A stretch of DNA of 64,000 nucleotides from Streptomyces verrucosisporus. Lineage in GTDB: Bacteria > Actinomycetota > Actinomycetes > Streptomycetales > Streptomycetaceae. This document shows, one piece after another, positions 45,497 through 54,263 of the stretch. A model generated the notes under the pieces. The model saw only the letters and a program-made list of their open reading frames with translations. It was not told where the DNA came from and searched no databases. A program made the translations under genes and the position numbers. The stretch lies in contig NZ_JADEYH010000022.1 of NCBI RefSeq assembly GCF_017114865.1, positions 21,640-85,639 on the forward strand. Reading direction: 5' to 3'. How positions within the stretch are numbered: the stretch's first letter is position 1; each line of letters starts with the position of its first letter.

Positions 45497-46717
45497 TCAC
45501 AGAACGCGCTGCCCCTTGCCCAGCGCCACCACACCGTTCTCCGAGACCGAGTACAGCTCCCGGTCGCTTCGCTCGTCGACCCCGACCGCGGCGCCGGGCG
45601 GCACCTCTATGTGCTTGTCCAGGATCGCGCCTCTGACGATCGCGCCGCGTCCCACGCGCACGTTGTCGTGGAGGACGCAGTCCTGCACGACCGCTCCCTC
45701 CTCGACCACCACGCCGGGCGAGAGGACCGAGCGGGTCACCTGGCCGCGGATCAGGCAGCCCGCGCTGACGATGGACTCCCCCGCGATGCCCCCGGCGTTG
45801 AAGCGGGCGGGCGACAGCTGGGAGGAGTGGGTGTAGACCGGCCAGTCGCGGTTGTACAGGTTGAAGGCCGGGCGCTCGGCGATCAGGTCCATGTGGGCGT
45901 CGTAGTACGCGTCGAGGGTGCCCACGTCACGCCAGTACCCCTGGTCGCGGGCGGTCTCGCCGGGCACGTGGTTGGCGCTGAAGTCGTACAGCTGCGCCTC
46001 GCCGCTCTCGGTGAGGATGGGCAGGATGGAACCGCCCATGTCGTGCACGGAGTCCTCGTCCTCGGCGTCCTTGAAGAGGGACTCCACCAGCGCCCTGGTG
46101 GTGAAGACGTAGTTGCCCATGGAGGCGAGGACGGAGTCGGGGTCGTCCTCCAGACCCGGCGGATCGGTGGGCTTCTCCAGGAAACCCTCGACCGTCCGGC
46201 CGTCCGGACCGGGTTTGATGACGCCGAAGGCGGAGGACTCCGCGCGCGGCACCCGGATGCCGGCGACGGTGACCCCGGCGCCGCCGTCGATGTGCTGCCG
46301 CAGCATCTGCCGCGGGTCCATGCGGTAGACGTGGTCGGCGCCGAAGACCGCGATGTGGTCGGGGCGCTCGTCCTGGACCAGGTTCAGCGACTGGAGGATG
46401 GCGTCGGCGCTGCCCAGGTACCAGTGGGGGCCGAGGCGCTGCTGGGCGGGCACGGGCGTGACGTAGTTGCCCAGCAGGCTCGACATCCGCCAGGTGGTGG
46501 TGATGTGCCGGTCCAGCGAGTGCGACTTGTACTGGGTCAGGACGCAGATGCGCAGGATGTCGCCGTTGACCAGGTTGGACAGCACGAAGTCGACCAGGCG
46601 GTACGTCCCGCCGAAGACGACCGCGGGCTTGGCCCGGTCGGCCGTGAGCGGCATCAGCCGCTTGCCCGCGCCGCCGGCCAGCACGATTCCCAGCACCGAA
46701 GGTCCGCCGCGTCGCAT
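45497..46717 (-). CDS. glgC: Glucose-1-phosphate adenylyltransferase
   Basis: A 406-residue ADP-glucose pyrophosphorylase of full length. The nucleotidyltransferase domain (1-270) shows LGIVLAGGAGKRLMPLTADR-AKPAV (pyrophosphorylase motif), HWYLGSADAILQSLNLVQDE, IAVFGADHVYRMDPRQML and GFLEKPTDPPG. A left-handed beta-helix domain (about 300-400) follows. It makes ADP-glucose from ATP and glucose-1-phosphate, the first step of glycogen synthesis in the GlgC-GlgA route. ATG 46717 has GAGAGGAG upstream. No glgA or glgB is adjacent. Confidence 0.95.
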   Translation of the reverse strand: MRRGGPSVLGIVLAGGAGKRLMPLTADRAKPAVVFGGTYRLVDFVLSNLVNGDILRICVLTQYKSHSLDRHITTTWRMSSLLGNYVTPVPAQQRLGPHWYLGSADAILQSLNLVQDERPDHIAVFGADHVYRMDPRQMLRQHIDGGAGVTVAGIRVPRAESSAFGVIKPGPDGRTVEGFLEKPTDPPGLEDDPDSVLASMGNYVFTTRALVESLFKDAEDEDSVHDMGGSILPILTESGEAQLYDFSANHVPGETARDQGYWRDVGTLDAYYDAHMDLIAERPAFNLYNRDWPVYTHSSQLSPARFNAGGIAGESIVSAGCLIRGQVTRSVLSPGVVVEEGAVVQDCVLHDNVRVGRGAIVRGAILDKHIEVPPGAAVGVDERSDRELYSVSENGVVALGKGQRVL

Positions 46718-46961
46718 CGCAGCTCCTCTCTCGCCTCCGCTCCGCCCCGGCCGCACGTCTGTGGGACCGGTGAGCCGCTTCGGCTCCGCGGGCGAGGGTC
46801 TCGGCACGGGCGCCCGTACCGCCGTGGACGCCCGGCGCGAACCCCGCGGTGGCCGGGCCCGCCCTCGTACGGCCCCGTCCCTCGAACGTCCTGTTCCAGG
46901 ATCGCGCACCCGGCGCGGTTACGAAAGTCGATCTCCCGATCGCATGCCGGGGCCGCCGGCT

Positions 46962-47354
46962 CTACCCCGCGAGCCGGAAAGTCAGGCAGGCCACGAGGGT
47001 GCGGTCGGTGACCGGGGTGCCGATGCGCTCCCAGAACCGGCGGTGGCCCTCGCGCCACTCCTCGAGGGAGGCGTCCCCCTCCCCCTCGGCCGCGGCGTGC
47101 TCCCAGGTCACCGCGCCGAAGGGCTTGATCTCGACACCGGTGATCTCGACGGTGGCGACGCGCCGGCCGTGGTCGTCCAGCAGCGCCAGCCGCTCACCCG
47201 CGTACTCCAGGCCCTCCGTCTCCTGCGCGTACTCCTGGAGCAGGCCGGTCGTGGCGGTCTTCGCCCCCGCGAGGACGAGCGCGTTCAGGCGGGCCCGCAG
47301 GTCCCCCGGCGTGCCCAGCTCCAGAGCGCGCATACCGTCCACCCGGGGCCACAT
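46962..47354 (-). CDS. ASCH-domain protein
   Basis: A 130-residue protein with an ASCH (PUA-like, RNA/nucleotide-binding) domain: RALELGTPGDLRARLNALVL with AGAKTATTGLL, RLALLDDHGRRVATVEITGV, and WREGHRRFWERIG typical of the subgroup. Some ASCH proteins are nucleoside amidohydrolases or RNA-binding factors; no specific role can be given. Start ATG 47354 has GAGGTGG upstream. An internal ATG at 47333 is less likely. Stand-alone gene. Confidence 0.8.
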   Translation of the reverse strand: MWPRVDGMRALELGTPGDLRARLNALVLAGAKTATTGLLQEYAQETEGLEYAGERLALLDDHGRRVATVEITGVEIKPFGAVTWEHAAAEGEGDASLEEWREGHRRFWERIGTPVTDRTLVACLTFRLAG

Positions 47355-47526
47355 CGGTCCACCACCTCGTCTCACCGCCGCCTCGGCACGTCCGCTGTTC
47401 CGTGCGGCGTCCTCGCGTGATCGTACGCCCCGGGGCGTTCCGGGCCGCCCCGGGTTCCGCCGGCCCGGTCCGCGCGGTCCTCGGCGGGCGTCCGGCCGTA
47501 CCGCCGGGCCGCCCGCTCCTCCGCCG

Positions 47527-48468
47527 TCACGCCAGCGTTTCGGCGACCACCGCCGCCGCTTTCGCGATCAGTTCGTCGTCATGGGCGGCGTCCTCCTCCT
47601 CGCGGTTCGACATGATCGCCACGACGATGGGAGCGGCGTCGGGCGGCCACACCACGGCGATGTTGTTGCGCACTCCGTAACCGCTGCCGGTCCCGGTCTT
47701 GTCGCCGACCACCCAGTCCTCGGGCACGCCGGCCCTGATGAGTCCGGTTCCGGTGACGTTGGTCCGCAGCCACTCGGCGAGCTGCGCGCGTTCGCCTTCG
47801 CCGAGGACGTCGCCGAGTACGAACGCGCGCAGGTTTCCGGCGAACGCGCGGGGCGTGCTGGTGTCCCGTGTCTCGCCCGGGGACCAGCGGCTCAGCTCCG
47901 GCTCCCGCCGTTCCATCCGGGTGACGTCGTCACCGATCTCCTCCAGCACGGCGTCCAGTCCCCCGGGGCCGCCCACCGCGTCGAACAGCAGGTTGGCCGC
48001 GGTGTTGTCGCTGAAGCGGACGGCGGCCTCGCACAGTTCGCGCAGGGTCATCCCGGTTCGGACGTGCTTCGCGGTCACCGGGGAGTGGGCGATCAGGTCG
48101 TCCTCGGAGTACTCGATCACCTTCTCCATTCCGTCCGGCGAGTGCTTCAGCAGCACGGCGCCGGCGGCCAGCGCCTTGAACGTGGAGGCGTAGGCGAAGC
48201 GTTCGGCGTCGTTGTAGGCCACCTCGCGTCCGGTACCCGTGTCCACGGCGTAGACGCCCAGCCGTGCGTCGAACTCGCGCTCCAGTTTCTCCAGGTCGCG
48301 GACGAACGGCTTCGTGGCCGCGGTCGGTTCCGCCCTCGCGCTCGGCTTCGCGTCCGCGCTCGGCGGGGACTGCGCGGCCGGGGACGCGTCCGATCCGCAC
48401 GCGGCGAGCGGAACGAGGGCGAGCGCGGTGAGCACGCCGAGGGTGCGCCGGGCATGGATGCGCCGCAT
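47527..48468 (-). CDS. Class A beta-lactamase, lipoprotein, with Ser at the usual Asn170
   Basis: A 313-residue class A beta-lactamase. The signal sequence ends in a lipobox (LVPLAACGSD), so the enzyme should be membrane-anchored outside the cell. Catalytic motifs: the nucleophile in YASTFKALAAGAVL (S-x-x-K), SDN in VRFSDNTAANLLFD, the omega loop RREPELSRWSPGETRDTSTP with Glu166, and KTG in VVGDKTGTGSGYGVRNN. The omega loop reads E-P-E-L-S, where most class A enzymes have E-P-E-L-N, so Asn170 is replaced by Ser. ATG 48468 has AGGAGGTCC upstream. A BlaI-type repressor pair lies 4 kb away, but no BlaI-like box was found in this promoter. Confidence 0.92.
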   Translation of the reverse strand: MRRIHARRTLGVLTALALVPLAACGSDASPAAQSPPSADAKPSARAEPTAATKPFVRDLEKLEREFDARLGVYAVDTGTGREVAYNDAERFAYASTFKALAAGAVLLKHSPDGMEKVIEYSEDDLIAHSPVTAKHVRTGMTLRELCEAAVRFSDNTAANLLFDAVGGPGGLDAVLEEIGDDVTRMERREPELSRWSPGETRDTSTPRAFAGNLRAFVLGDVLGEGERAQLAEWLRTNVTGTGLIRAGVPEDWVVGDKTGTGSGYGVRNNIAVVWPPDAAPIVVAIMSNREEEDAAHDDELIAKAAAVVAETLA

Positions 48469-48653
48469 GGGCCGGACCTCCTGTGCGTCCCGTCCACGGG
48501 GTGTGTGACGGAAGGGGACGATGCGGCGCCCCATTGTGGTGCACGGACCCGCGGTCCGGTGCGCTGACGCGCCATCCCGCGCCGTACCGGCACGGGGGCA
48601 GGCCGCTGTGCGGAAGGCCGCGCGGGCATTGCCTGCCGCCTGGAGCCGCCCCG

Positions 48654-49688
48654 TCAGAGGGCGAGGACGGCCACGCTTCCCAGATAGACGGCGAGCAGCA
48701 GTATGCCGTCGAATCCGAGCCGCAGCCAGCCGCGCTTCTGCCGCACCAGCATGCCGCCCAGCAGCACGGTGGTCATCAGCAGGGCGGCGCTGGTGAGGAA
48801 GAGCTGGTCGGTGCCGGCCGCGTGGTAGAGGGAGCCGCCGCGGAAGAAGAGGTCGCCGATGGCGAGGTTGAGCACGTCCAGGCAGTTGCCGCCCACGATG
48901 GCCGCTATCGCCAGGGTCACCGCCCCGCGCCGTACCGCCGCGACCGCCGTCACCGTCTCCGGCAGCGCGTTGACCCCGCCCATCAGGACCGCGCCGACGA
49001 AACCCGCGTTCATCCCGGTCACGTCCAGCAGGCTCTCGGCCGCCCGGGCCACGGCCCAGCCGCCCAGCGCGACCAGACCCGCGACCGCCAGGAACTCCCC
49101 CCACAGGCCTCGGCTGCCCCGCCCGGCGAAACGCTCCTCGTCCGGTGTGTCCGGGACGGTCTCACGGGTGCGGACCGCCCGCCACATCGGCTCGTCCTGA
49201 TCACGGATCAGCCGGATCCCGCCCCAGTAGAAGGCCGCCAGCACCAGTGAGGCAGGGTGCACTCCCAGCACCGTGGCCTCGGGGCCGAAGGAGGCCATCA
49301 GCGCCAGGCCGAGCAGGGCTATGAGCAGGCAGCCGAACAGCACGTTGGGCAGGGAGGCCGCGGCGTGCTCCAGGTTGACCTTCCGGTAGGAGGCGTCGGC
49401 GACCACCACCGCCAGGGTCTGCGCCGCGATGCCGCCCACCGCGTTGCCGTACGCCAGGGTGGGCTGACCGTCCATCGCGCTGACCGCCGTCATCACGATG
49501 CCGGACAGGGAGGTGATCAGTCCGAAGAAGACCGCGCCGAACAGCGCCTCGCCCCAGCCCGTCCGGTCGGCGAGGGTGTCGCCCAGCGCCGCGAGCCGGA
49601 CGCTGCACACCACGGTGACGGCCGCGGCCGCCAGGAAGATCGCGATACTCCAGCCCAGGCTCCACGATCCGGTCCAGGCTGCGAGCAT
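48654..49688 (-). CDS. CaCA-family cation antiporter
   Basis: A 344-residue membrane protein with two inverted halves of five helices, as in sodium/calcium exchanger-type (CaCA, YrbG-like) antiporters. The alpha-repeat signatures are imperfect but recognisable: GLITSLSGIVMTAVSAMDGQ with YGNAVGGIAAQTLAV in half one, and LMGGVNALPETVTAVAAVRR with IAAIVGGNCLDVLNLAIGDL in half two. The second repeat has the key Glu and the GGN-x-x-D motif; the first lacks a clear Glu. ATG 49688 has GAGGAGAG upstream. Probably exchanges calcium or another divalent cation for protons or sodium. Confidence 0.75.
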   Translation of the reverse strand: MLAAWTGSWSLGWSIAIFLAAAAVTVVCSVRLAALGDTLADRTGWGEALFGAVFFGLITSLSGIVMTAVSAMDGQPTLAYGNAVGGIAAQTLAVVVADASYRKVNLEHAAASLPNVLFGCLLIALLGLALMASFGPEATVLGVHPASLVLAAFYWGGIRLIRDQDEPMWRAVRTRETVPDTPDEERFAGRGSRGLWGEFLAVAGLVALGGWAVARAAESLLDVTGMNAGFVGAVLMGGVNALPETVTAVAAVRRGAVTLAIAAIVGGNCLDVLNLAIGDLFFRGGSLYHAAGTDQLFLTSAALLMTTVLLGGMLVRQKRGWLRLGFDGILLLAVYLGSVAVLAL

Positions 49689-50193
49689 CTGCACTCTCCT
49701 CGTCACACGCGTCACGGTCCTCTGCCGCATGCCCAGCCCACCGGCGAACAGACCACCGGAAGTGGCCGAATGCGGCGGTGACGTTCGTCTCCTCCTCACC
49801 CGCTCCCCGGGGCGGCAGCGGCTCCGTGAGGGACGAACGGTGGGCGGGAGGGAGAGATGACGCCCGTTCAGGGGTGCGTTTTCGGCCTTTCCCGCTCCGG
49901 TCACCTCAGCACGCCCCGGGCAGGGGTTCGCACCCTCTATCCTTCTACAGTCATGTAGAAAACACGAGGAGGTCGTGTGCGCCGCACGCTGCCCGCGCGC
50001 GTTCCGCCGGGACGGGCCGCGGCGGTCCACGGCTCAGGGGGCCGGGCCGCAGGACCGGTCTGTCAACGCACCGACCGGCCGTCGCGGTTCCGGGGCGAAG
50101 GGCGTGGCGTTCCGCGCCCGGTGACGCGCCTTAGGACGCCGTTCCGCCCCCACCCGCACCTCACTCACACACCGTCAGCCTGGGAGGGCGTAC
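49689..50193. other. 500-nt intergenic region with an orphan palindromic promoter
   Basis: No gene is supported. A palindrome at 49943-49960 is followed by an AGGAGG site and GTG starts near 49976, but the frames after it do not look like protein. The region may hold a decayed gene or an unrecognised short transcript. GTG 50194, with GGGAGGG upstream, starts the next gene. Confidence 0.4.
49943..49960. promoter_or_regulatory. Palindrome TTCTACA-GTCA-TGTAGAA (BlaI/CopY-like box)
   Basis: Seven-bp perfect arms with the CTACA/TGTAG core that resembles BlaI/MecI/CopY operators (TACA...TGTA). A BlaI-family gene is encoded 3 kb away. A ribosome-binding-site-like AGGAGG follows 8 nt later. What it controls is unclear. 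Confidence 0.5.
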
Positions 50194-50415
50194 GTGGCTT
50201 CGATCGACCTGGACAAGGTGCTGGACAAGGCGTGGGCGGACAAGGCCCTGCCGGAGATACTCCAGGCGCCCGTCTCCGCCCTGAAGGGTGTCTCCGACCG
50301 CGACGGCGAACTGCTGGACGAGGCGTTCGGCGTGAAGACCGTGGCCGACCTGGCCGGACTGAAGTACGTCCGCTGGGCCCAGGCGCTGGCCGCGCTGGAC
50401 ACCACCGCCAAGTAA
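50194..50415 (+). CDS. Small helix-hairpin-helix-like protein
   Basis: A 73-residue soluble protein, highly charged, with a repeat of short helices: VLDKAWADKALPEILQAPVS then ALKGVSDRDGELLDEAFGVK and TVADLAGLKYVRWAQALAAL. The second half (LKGVS..D...L.EAFGVKTVADLA) looks like a helix-hairpin-helix element as found in small DNA- or protein-binding modules. Start GTG 50194 has GGGAGGG 7 nt upstream. It lies 100 nt before spo0M on the same strand, with a CA-rich spacer. Known in other Streptomyces as a hypothetical protein next to spo0M (recall). Confidence 0.7.
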   Translation: MASIDLDKVLDKAWADKALPEILQAPVSALKGVSDRDGELLDEAFGVKTVADLAGLKYVRWAQALAALDTTAK

Positions 50416-50515
50416 CCCCGGGGGCCGCGCGGCGCCGCGCACGGCACAGCCTCCGCCGCGGTGCCGCGCGCCCTCACACGCACAGACACACGCACACGTA
50501 AAGGAGAACGCCGCG

Positions 50516-51499
50516 ATGGTGTTCAAACGGCTGCTCGGCTCGCTCGGTGTGGGCGGCCCCACGGTGGACACGGTCCTGGACCCGGGCGCGGCCCTGCCGG
50601 GCGGTCCTCTGTCCGGGCAGGTGCATCTCAAGGGTGGCAGCGCCGACTTCGACATCGAGCACATCACCCTGGAACTGATCGCCCGCGTCGAGGTCGAGCA
50701 CGAGGAGGGCGAGTCCGAGGGCGGGATCGTCTTCGAGCGTTTCACCGTGGCCGGCGGCTTCCGCCTGGCCGAGGGCGAGGAGCGCGCCGTTCCGTTCACC
50801 GTGACGCTGCCGTGGGAGACCCCGGTCACCGAGCTGTACGGCCAGCCCCTGGGAATCGTTCTCGGGGTGCGCACCGAGCTGGCCGTGGCCGGCGCGAAGG
50901 ACAAGGGCGACCTCGACCCGCTGGCGGTGCGCCCGCTGCCCGCGCAGGAGGCGGTCCTGCAGGCTCTGGGGCAGCTCGGGTTCGGCTTCAAGTCCGCCGA
51001 CCTGGAGTACGGCCGCATCCACGGCACCGGCCAGACCCTGCCCTTCTACCAGGAGGTCGAACTCACCCCCGCTCCGCAGTACGCGCACGCGGTCAACGAG
51101 CTCGAGGTGACCTTCCTGGCCCACCCCGGCGGTATGGAGGTGGTGCTGGAGGCCGACAAGCGCGGTGGCCTGTTCTCCGGCGGGCACGACGCCCTCACCC
51201 GGTTCGCCGTCGGGCACCAGGACGTCCGCGACTGGAACACCGAGGTGGACGGCTGGGTCCGGCAGCTCGTCGAACACCGTGCCGCGTACGGGGCACACGG
51301 CGGGTACGGCCACGCCGACCCCTACGGCCACCACGGCGAGCACCACGACGGCCACCGCTCCGGCCCCGGCATGGGCACCGCCATCGCCGCGGGCGCGGCC
51401 GGGCTCGCGGTCGGCGTCGCCGGCGGGCTGGTCGCGGCCGAGGTCGTCGACGAGATCGGCGACGCCTTCGAGGACGAGGGTGAGGGCGACGAGGGCTGA
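50516..51499 (+). CDS. Spo0M-type sporulation control protein
   Basis: A 327-residue arrestin-like protein of the Spo0M family: MVFKRLLGSLGVGGPTVDTV start, GGPLSGQVHLKGGSADFDIE, ERAVPFTVTLPWETPVTELY, LGIVLGVRTELAVAGAKDKG, and a C-terminal tail rich in H/G/Y (YGAHGGYGHADPYGHHGEHH) followed by a glycine/alanine-rich hydrophobic segment (about 285-308) and an acidic end. In Bacillus Spo0M modulates sporulation and cell division; in Streptomyces the role is less defined. AAAGGAGAA precedes the ATG. The His-rich stretch may bind metal. A hairpin terminator follows. Confidence 0.88.
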   Translation: MVFKRLLGSLGVGGPTVDTVLDPGAALPGGPLSGQVHLKGGSADFDIEHITLELIARVEVEHEEGESEGGIVFERFTVAGGFRLAEGEERAVPFTVTLPWETPVTELYGQPLGIVLGVRTELAVAGAKDKGDLDPLAVRPLPAQEAVLQALGQLGFGFKSADLEYGRIHGTGQTLPFYQEVELTPAPQYAHAVNELEVTFLAHPGGMEVVLEADKRGGLFSGGHDALTRFAVGHQDVRDWNTEVDGWVRQLVEHRAAYGAHGGYGHADPYGHHGEHHDGHRSGPGMGTAIAAGAAGLAVGVAGGLVAAEVVDEIGDAFEDEGEGDEG

Positions 51500-51513
51500 C
51501 CCGCGAGACCTGT

Positions 51514-51543
51514 GTCCGGGCCGCGGTGACACGCGGCCCGGAC
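51514..51543. terminator. 12-bp hairpin between convergent spo0M and M56 genes
   Basis: Arms GTCCGGGCCGCG (51514-51525) and CGCGGCCCGGAC (51532-51543) with loop GTGACA. Likely bidirectional. Confidence 0.75.
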
Positions 51544-51565
51544 TCCAGCCACCGCTTCCGGCGGT

Positions 51566-52507
51566 CTACAGCGGGGTGGCCGCCTTCAGCACGAGGAACA
51601 GGGTGACGGCGGAGTTCGCCGACGACAGCGCCGAGACGGTCGTCCCCGCAGCGGCCGTCCAGGCCGCCAGTCCCGCGGTGGTGAACACCGGCGGCCAGCT
51701 GCGCACCACCGGAGCGGGCTCCAGCAGGGCGGCCACCCGCCGCGGCACCGGACCGGCCGCGGCGAAACGGGCGAGCGCCGCGGCCGGTCCGGTACCACGG
51801 GAGACCAGCGCGGCCCTGCCCACCGCCCGGGCCACCGCCCGCCGGCTGCCGACCGCCTCCGCCGCCTCCTCGTCCGCCCATCGCTCCGTCGTGTAGGACA
51901 CCGCCGTCCGCAGCGGCCGCAGGAAGGGGTTCGCCCGCGCGGCCAGGTGCACCGCCAGCAGAAACCTGTGGTGCCGGCCGGCCAGATGCGCCCGCTCGTG
52001 CGCGAACAGCACCCGCCGTTCCCCGCCCCCCAGGCACGACAGCATCGTCGTGGACACCACCACCCGTCCCCGCCGGCCCCGGCCCGCGGGAAGCGCGTAC
52101 GCGTACGGCTCGCCGTCGGGCAGCACCGCCACCGATCGGCCGCGCGCACCCGTCAGCGCCCGTACCGCCCGGCGCCGCACCCGGTGGTGCACCCACAGCG
52201 TCCGCCCGCAGGCCGCCACGACCGCCAGCAGGGCGGGGATGGCCGCCCGGCCCGCGACCTCGTCGTAGGGGACCGCCTCACGTACCTCCTCGTCCGACCA
52301 GCCGTCCGGCAGCGGGTTGCCCGGCAGCTGTGCGGTGCCCACCACCATCAGCAGTACCAGGCACACCGTGCTGCACACCGCCAGCACGCCGGCCGCCGCC
52401 GACAGCAGCACCGTGGCGGTGCGCGGGTGCAGATGCTGCTCGGCCAGGCGTGCGATCGGCCAGACCGTCAGCGGCAGCACCAGCGGCAGGAAGACGAAGA
52501 CCCCCAC
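51566..52507 (-). CDS. M56-family (BlaR1-like) membrane metallopeptidase without sensor domain
   Basis: A 313-residue membrane protein with about four helices (6-24, 34-58, 85-105, 280-305) and the zinc motif in VLFAHERAHLAGRHHRFLLA (HExxH). Further M56 features are YAYALPAGRGRRGRVVVSTT before it and SYTTERWADEEAAEAVGSR after it (third ligand Glu). BlaR1/MecR1 proteins carry a C-terminal penicillin-binding domain; this one ends after the last helix, so it cannot sense beta-lactams in the usual way. GTG 52507 lies 7 nt after the stop of the BlaI-like gene. It probably inactivates that repressor on an unknown cue. Confidence 0.87.
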   Translation of the reverse strand: MGVFVFLPLVLPLTVWPIARLAEQHLHPRTATVLLSAAAGVLAVCSTVCLVLLMVVGTAQLPGNPLPDGWSDEEVREAVPYDEVAGRAAIPALLAVVAACGRTLWVHHRVRRRAVRALTGARGRSVAVLPDGEPYAYALPAGRGRRGRVVVSTTMLSCLGGGERRVLFAHERAHLAGRHHRFLLAVHLAARANPFLRPLRTAVSYTTERWADEEAAEAVGSRRAVARAVGRAALVSRGTGPAAALARFAAAGPVPRRVAALLEPAPVVRSWPPVFTTAGLAAWTAAAGTTVSALSSANSAVTLFLVLKAATPL

Positions 52508-52514
52508 AACCGCC

Positions 52515-52943
52515 TCATTCCCCCGGCTCTTCGGCCCGCTCCAGCAACTCCCGCAGCATCCGCTCGTCTCCCGGCGGCAGGGAGGTCACAAAACTCGCCA
52601 GCACCGCCTGACGGTCACTCTCCCCGTCCAGCACCCGCCGCATGCGCAGCGCCGCCAGCCCCGCCTCGTCCGCCGTCGGCGACCACACGAACGAGCGTCC
52701 CGCCTTCTCCCGCACCACCGCGTCCTTGGCCAGCAGCCGGGTCAGAATGGTGATCACGGTGGTGTACGCCAGATCGCCGCCGAGCCGCTCCCGCACCCAG
52801 GCGGTGTCCACCGGCCCCGGGGCCTGGCGCAGTGCCGACAGCACCTGCACCTCCAGCTCGCCCTGGCCGCGCCGGCGCGCACGGGGCCGCCCGGTCCTCT
52901 CCTGGTCCACCCTGCCGTCTCCTTCCAGCCATGCCCCCGTCAC
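52515..52943 (-). CDS. BlaI/MecI/CopY-family repressor
   Basis: A 142-residue winged-helix repressor: GELEVQVLSALRQAPGPVDT, VRERLGGDLAYTTVITILTR (recognition helix), LLAKDAVVREKAGRSFVWSP (wing) and a C-terminal dimer domain DRQAVLASFVTSLPPGDERM. It pairs with the M56 protease just downstream, as BlaI pairs with BlaR1. Start GTG/ATG 52943; a later start after the charged N-terminal stretch (about residue 27) is possible. Its promoter has only a weak TAC-GAT-GTA motif. Targets may include the palindrome at 49943 (inference). Confidence 0.88.
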   Translation of the reverse strand: MTGAWLEGDGRVDQERTGRPRARRRGQGELEVQVLSALRQAPGPVDTAWVRERLGGDLAYTTVITILTRLLAKDAVVREKAGRSFVWSPTADEAGLAALRMRRVLDGESDRQAVLASFVTSLPPGDERMLRELLERAEEPGE

Positions 52944-53602
52944 CCCGGCCGGGCCGGCCGTACATCGTAGGCGAGCGGTGGCCGGACCGGCACTCCGAGG
53001 CCTCCGCGCCTCCGTGGGCCGGGAGGTCTTCGGCGGCCGGGCCGGGCCGCGACGCCGGCGCGCACCCGTCGGTCCGCTCCGACGTCGTCCGGGAACGCGA
53101 GCATACGGGTCAGAACCTTCACGCAGGCGCCCACGTCGGCGCTCCGGTCAGGCCTCCCGCCTGACCCGGCAGCGCCTGCTCGCGTGCGCGCAGCGCACCG
53201 ACGGCCGCCCCGGTCGGTCAGCCGGATCGGCAAGGGCCTGCGGTGAGCCGCGGACACCGGTGTGCCGCTCCTGACCGTCAACGGCGTGACCGGCTCCCGT
53301 GACCACATCGCCGTGGCCGGGCGCCTCGTCCGCACGCTCCCCGGCGGCCGCGCCGAGGGCGTCGAGGGTGCGGCCCACCACCCCGACGTGGAGCACCGCC
53401 GTCCACGACTTCCTCCCGTCCGTTTTCCTGAGGGTCCTTCCGGGCTGAGGGACCGGGCGGACAAGGCAGCGGGAATCATCGCGGTGGCGCGACCCGCCCT
53501 CCCGAGCTGAAAATCAGAGCGGAAAGCCGCTTTCGCACCATTCGATCTTGCCCGTGAGACAAATCGCTTGCCCCGCAGGCACAAACGTGGCTCAATGAAT
53601 GC
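52944..53602. other. 660-nt region with an alpha/beta hydrolase remnant
   Basis: No intact gene. 53262-53460 holds a hydrolase remnant (separate entry). Upstream of 53603 the sequence turns AT-richer and contains GAAAGC-C-GCTTTC (53522-53534), either a small hairpin or operator, before the XRE-cupin gene. Confidence 0.45.
53262..53460 (+). pseudogene. C-terminal remnant of an alpha/beta hydrolase
   Basis: The plus strand reads MPLLTVNGVTGSRDHIAVAG, RLVRTLPGGRAEGVEGAAHH and PDVEHRRPRLPPV. This is the last strand-helix unit of an alpha/beta hydrolase, with the catalytic Asp (RDH) and the His (AAHHPD). The usual N-terminal 200 residues and nucleophile elbow are absent from the region, so it is a 3' remnant. 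Confidence 0.55.
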
Positions 53603-54202
53603 ATGAGCCAGAGGACTCCTGACACGGGCATGGATCTGCCCCGTGTCGCGCCCCGCCTGCGCGAGCTGCGCAGGCGGGGCGGACTCACCCTGGAGGCCGC
53701 CGCCGAGCGGCTCGATCTGTCCCCGGCTCACCTGTCCCGTCTGGAGACCGGGCAGCGCCAGCCGTCGCTGCCCCTCCTGCTGGCCCTCGCCCGGACCTAC
53801 GGCACCACGGTCGCGGACCTGCTGGGCGAGACTCCCCCCGACAGGGATCCGGTCATCCGGGCCGGGCAGGTGGAACCGGTCGAGGCCGGCGGCTGGGTCT
53901 ACCGGCAGGCCGGCGGATCACGGCGGGCCATGCAGGCACTGCGCGTCCACATACCCCCGGACGCCCAGAACGACCTGGTCCGCACCCACGCCGGAGAGGA
54001 GTGGCTGCATGTCCTCACCGGCCGCCTCCGCCTTGCCCTGGGGAGCGACGAGCACCTTCTCGGCCCCGGCGACTCGGCCCACTACGACAGCCTGACGCCC
54101 CACCGGATCACCGCCGTCCCCCCGGAGGGGGCCGACCTGCTCTTCGTCCACACACTGCTGCGGAGCAACGTCGGCGATCTGTGCCTGGGAGGCGGGGGGT
54201 GA
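53603..54202 (+). CDS. XRE-family regulator with cupin domain
   Basis: A 199-residue XRE-cupin regulator. HTH at about 15-70: APRLRELRRRGGLTLEAAAE, RLDLSPAHLSRLETGQRQPS. Cupin at about 110-185: RVHIPPDAQNDLVRTHAGEE, WLHVLTGRLRLALGSDEHLL, GPGDSAHYDSLTPHRITAVP. It likely senses a small ligand and controls itself and the downstream gene. Start ATG 53603; no clear ribosome binding site, so leaderless translation is possible. It is followed after 61 nt by a DUF6126 gene, a frequent companion of this regulator type in Streptomyces (recall). Confidence 0.85.
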   Translation: MSQRTPDTGMDLPRVAPRLRELRRRGGLTLEAAAERLDLSPAHLSRLETGQRQPSLPLLLALARTYGTTVADLLGETPPDRDPVIRAGQVEPVEAGGWVYRQAGGSRRAMQALRVHIPPDAQNDLVRTHAGEEWLHVLTGRLRLALGSDEHLLGPGDSAHYDSLTPHRITAVPPEGADLLFVHTLLRSNVGDLCLGGGG

Positions 54203-54263
54203 CCCGTCCGGCGAGGTGCCCGGCGGCACACCGACTCATCGCGACCTCTGGAAGGTGACACCC

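Noticed and set aside
49977..50501. Frame starting after the TTCTACA palindrome
   Set aside because: Arginine/proline-rich translation that overlaps the well-supported gene at 50194 in another frame.
53522..53534. GAAAGC-C-GCTTTC as a third member of the pectin operator set
   Set aside because: It has an odd 1-nt centre, unlike the even palindromes at 31291 and 39471, and precedes an unrelated regulator gene.
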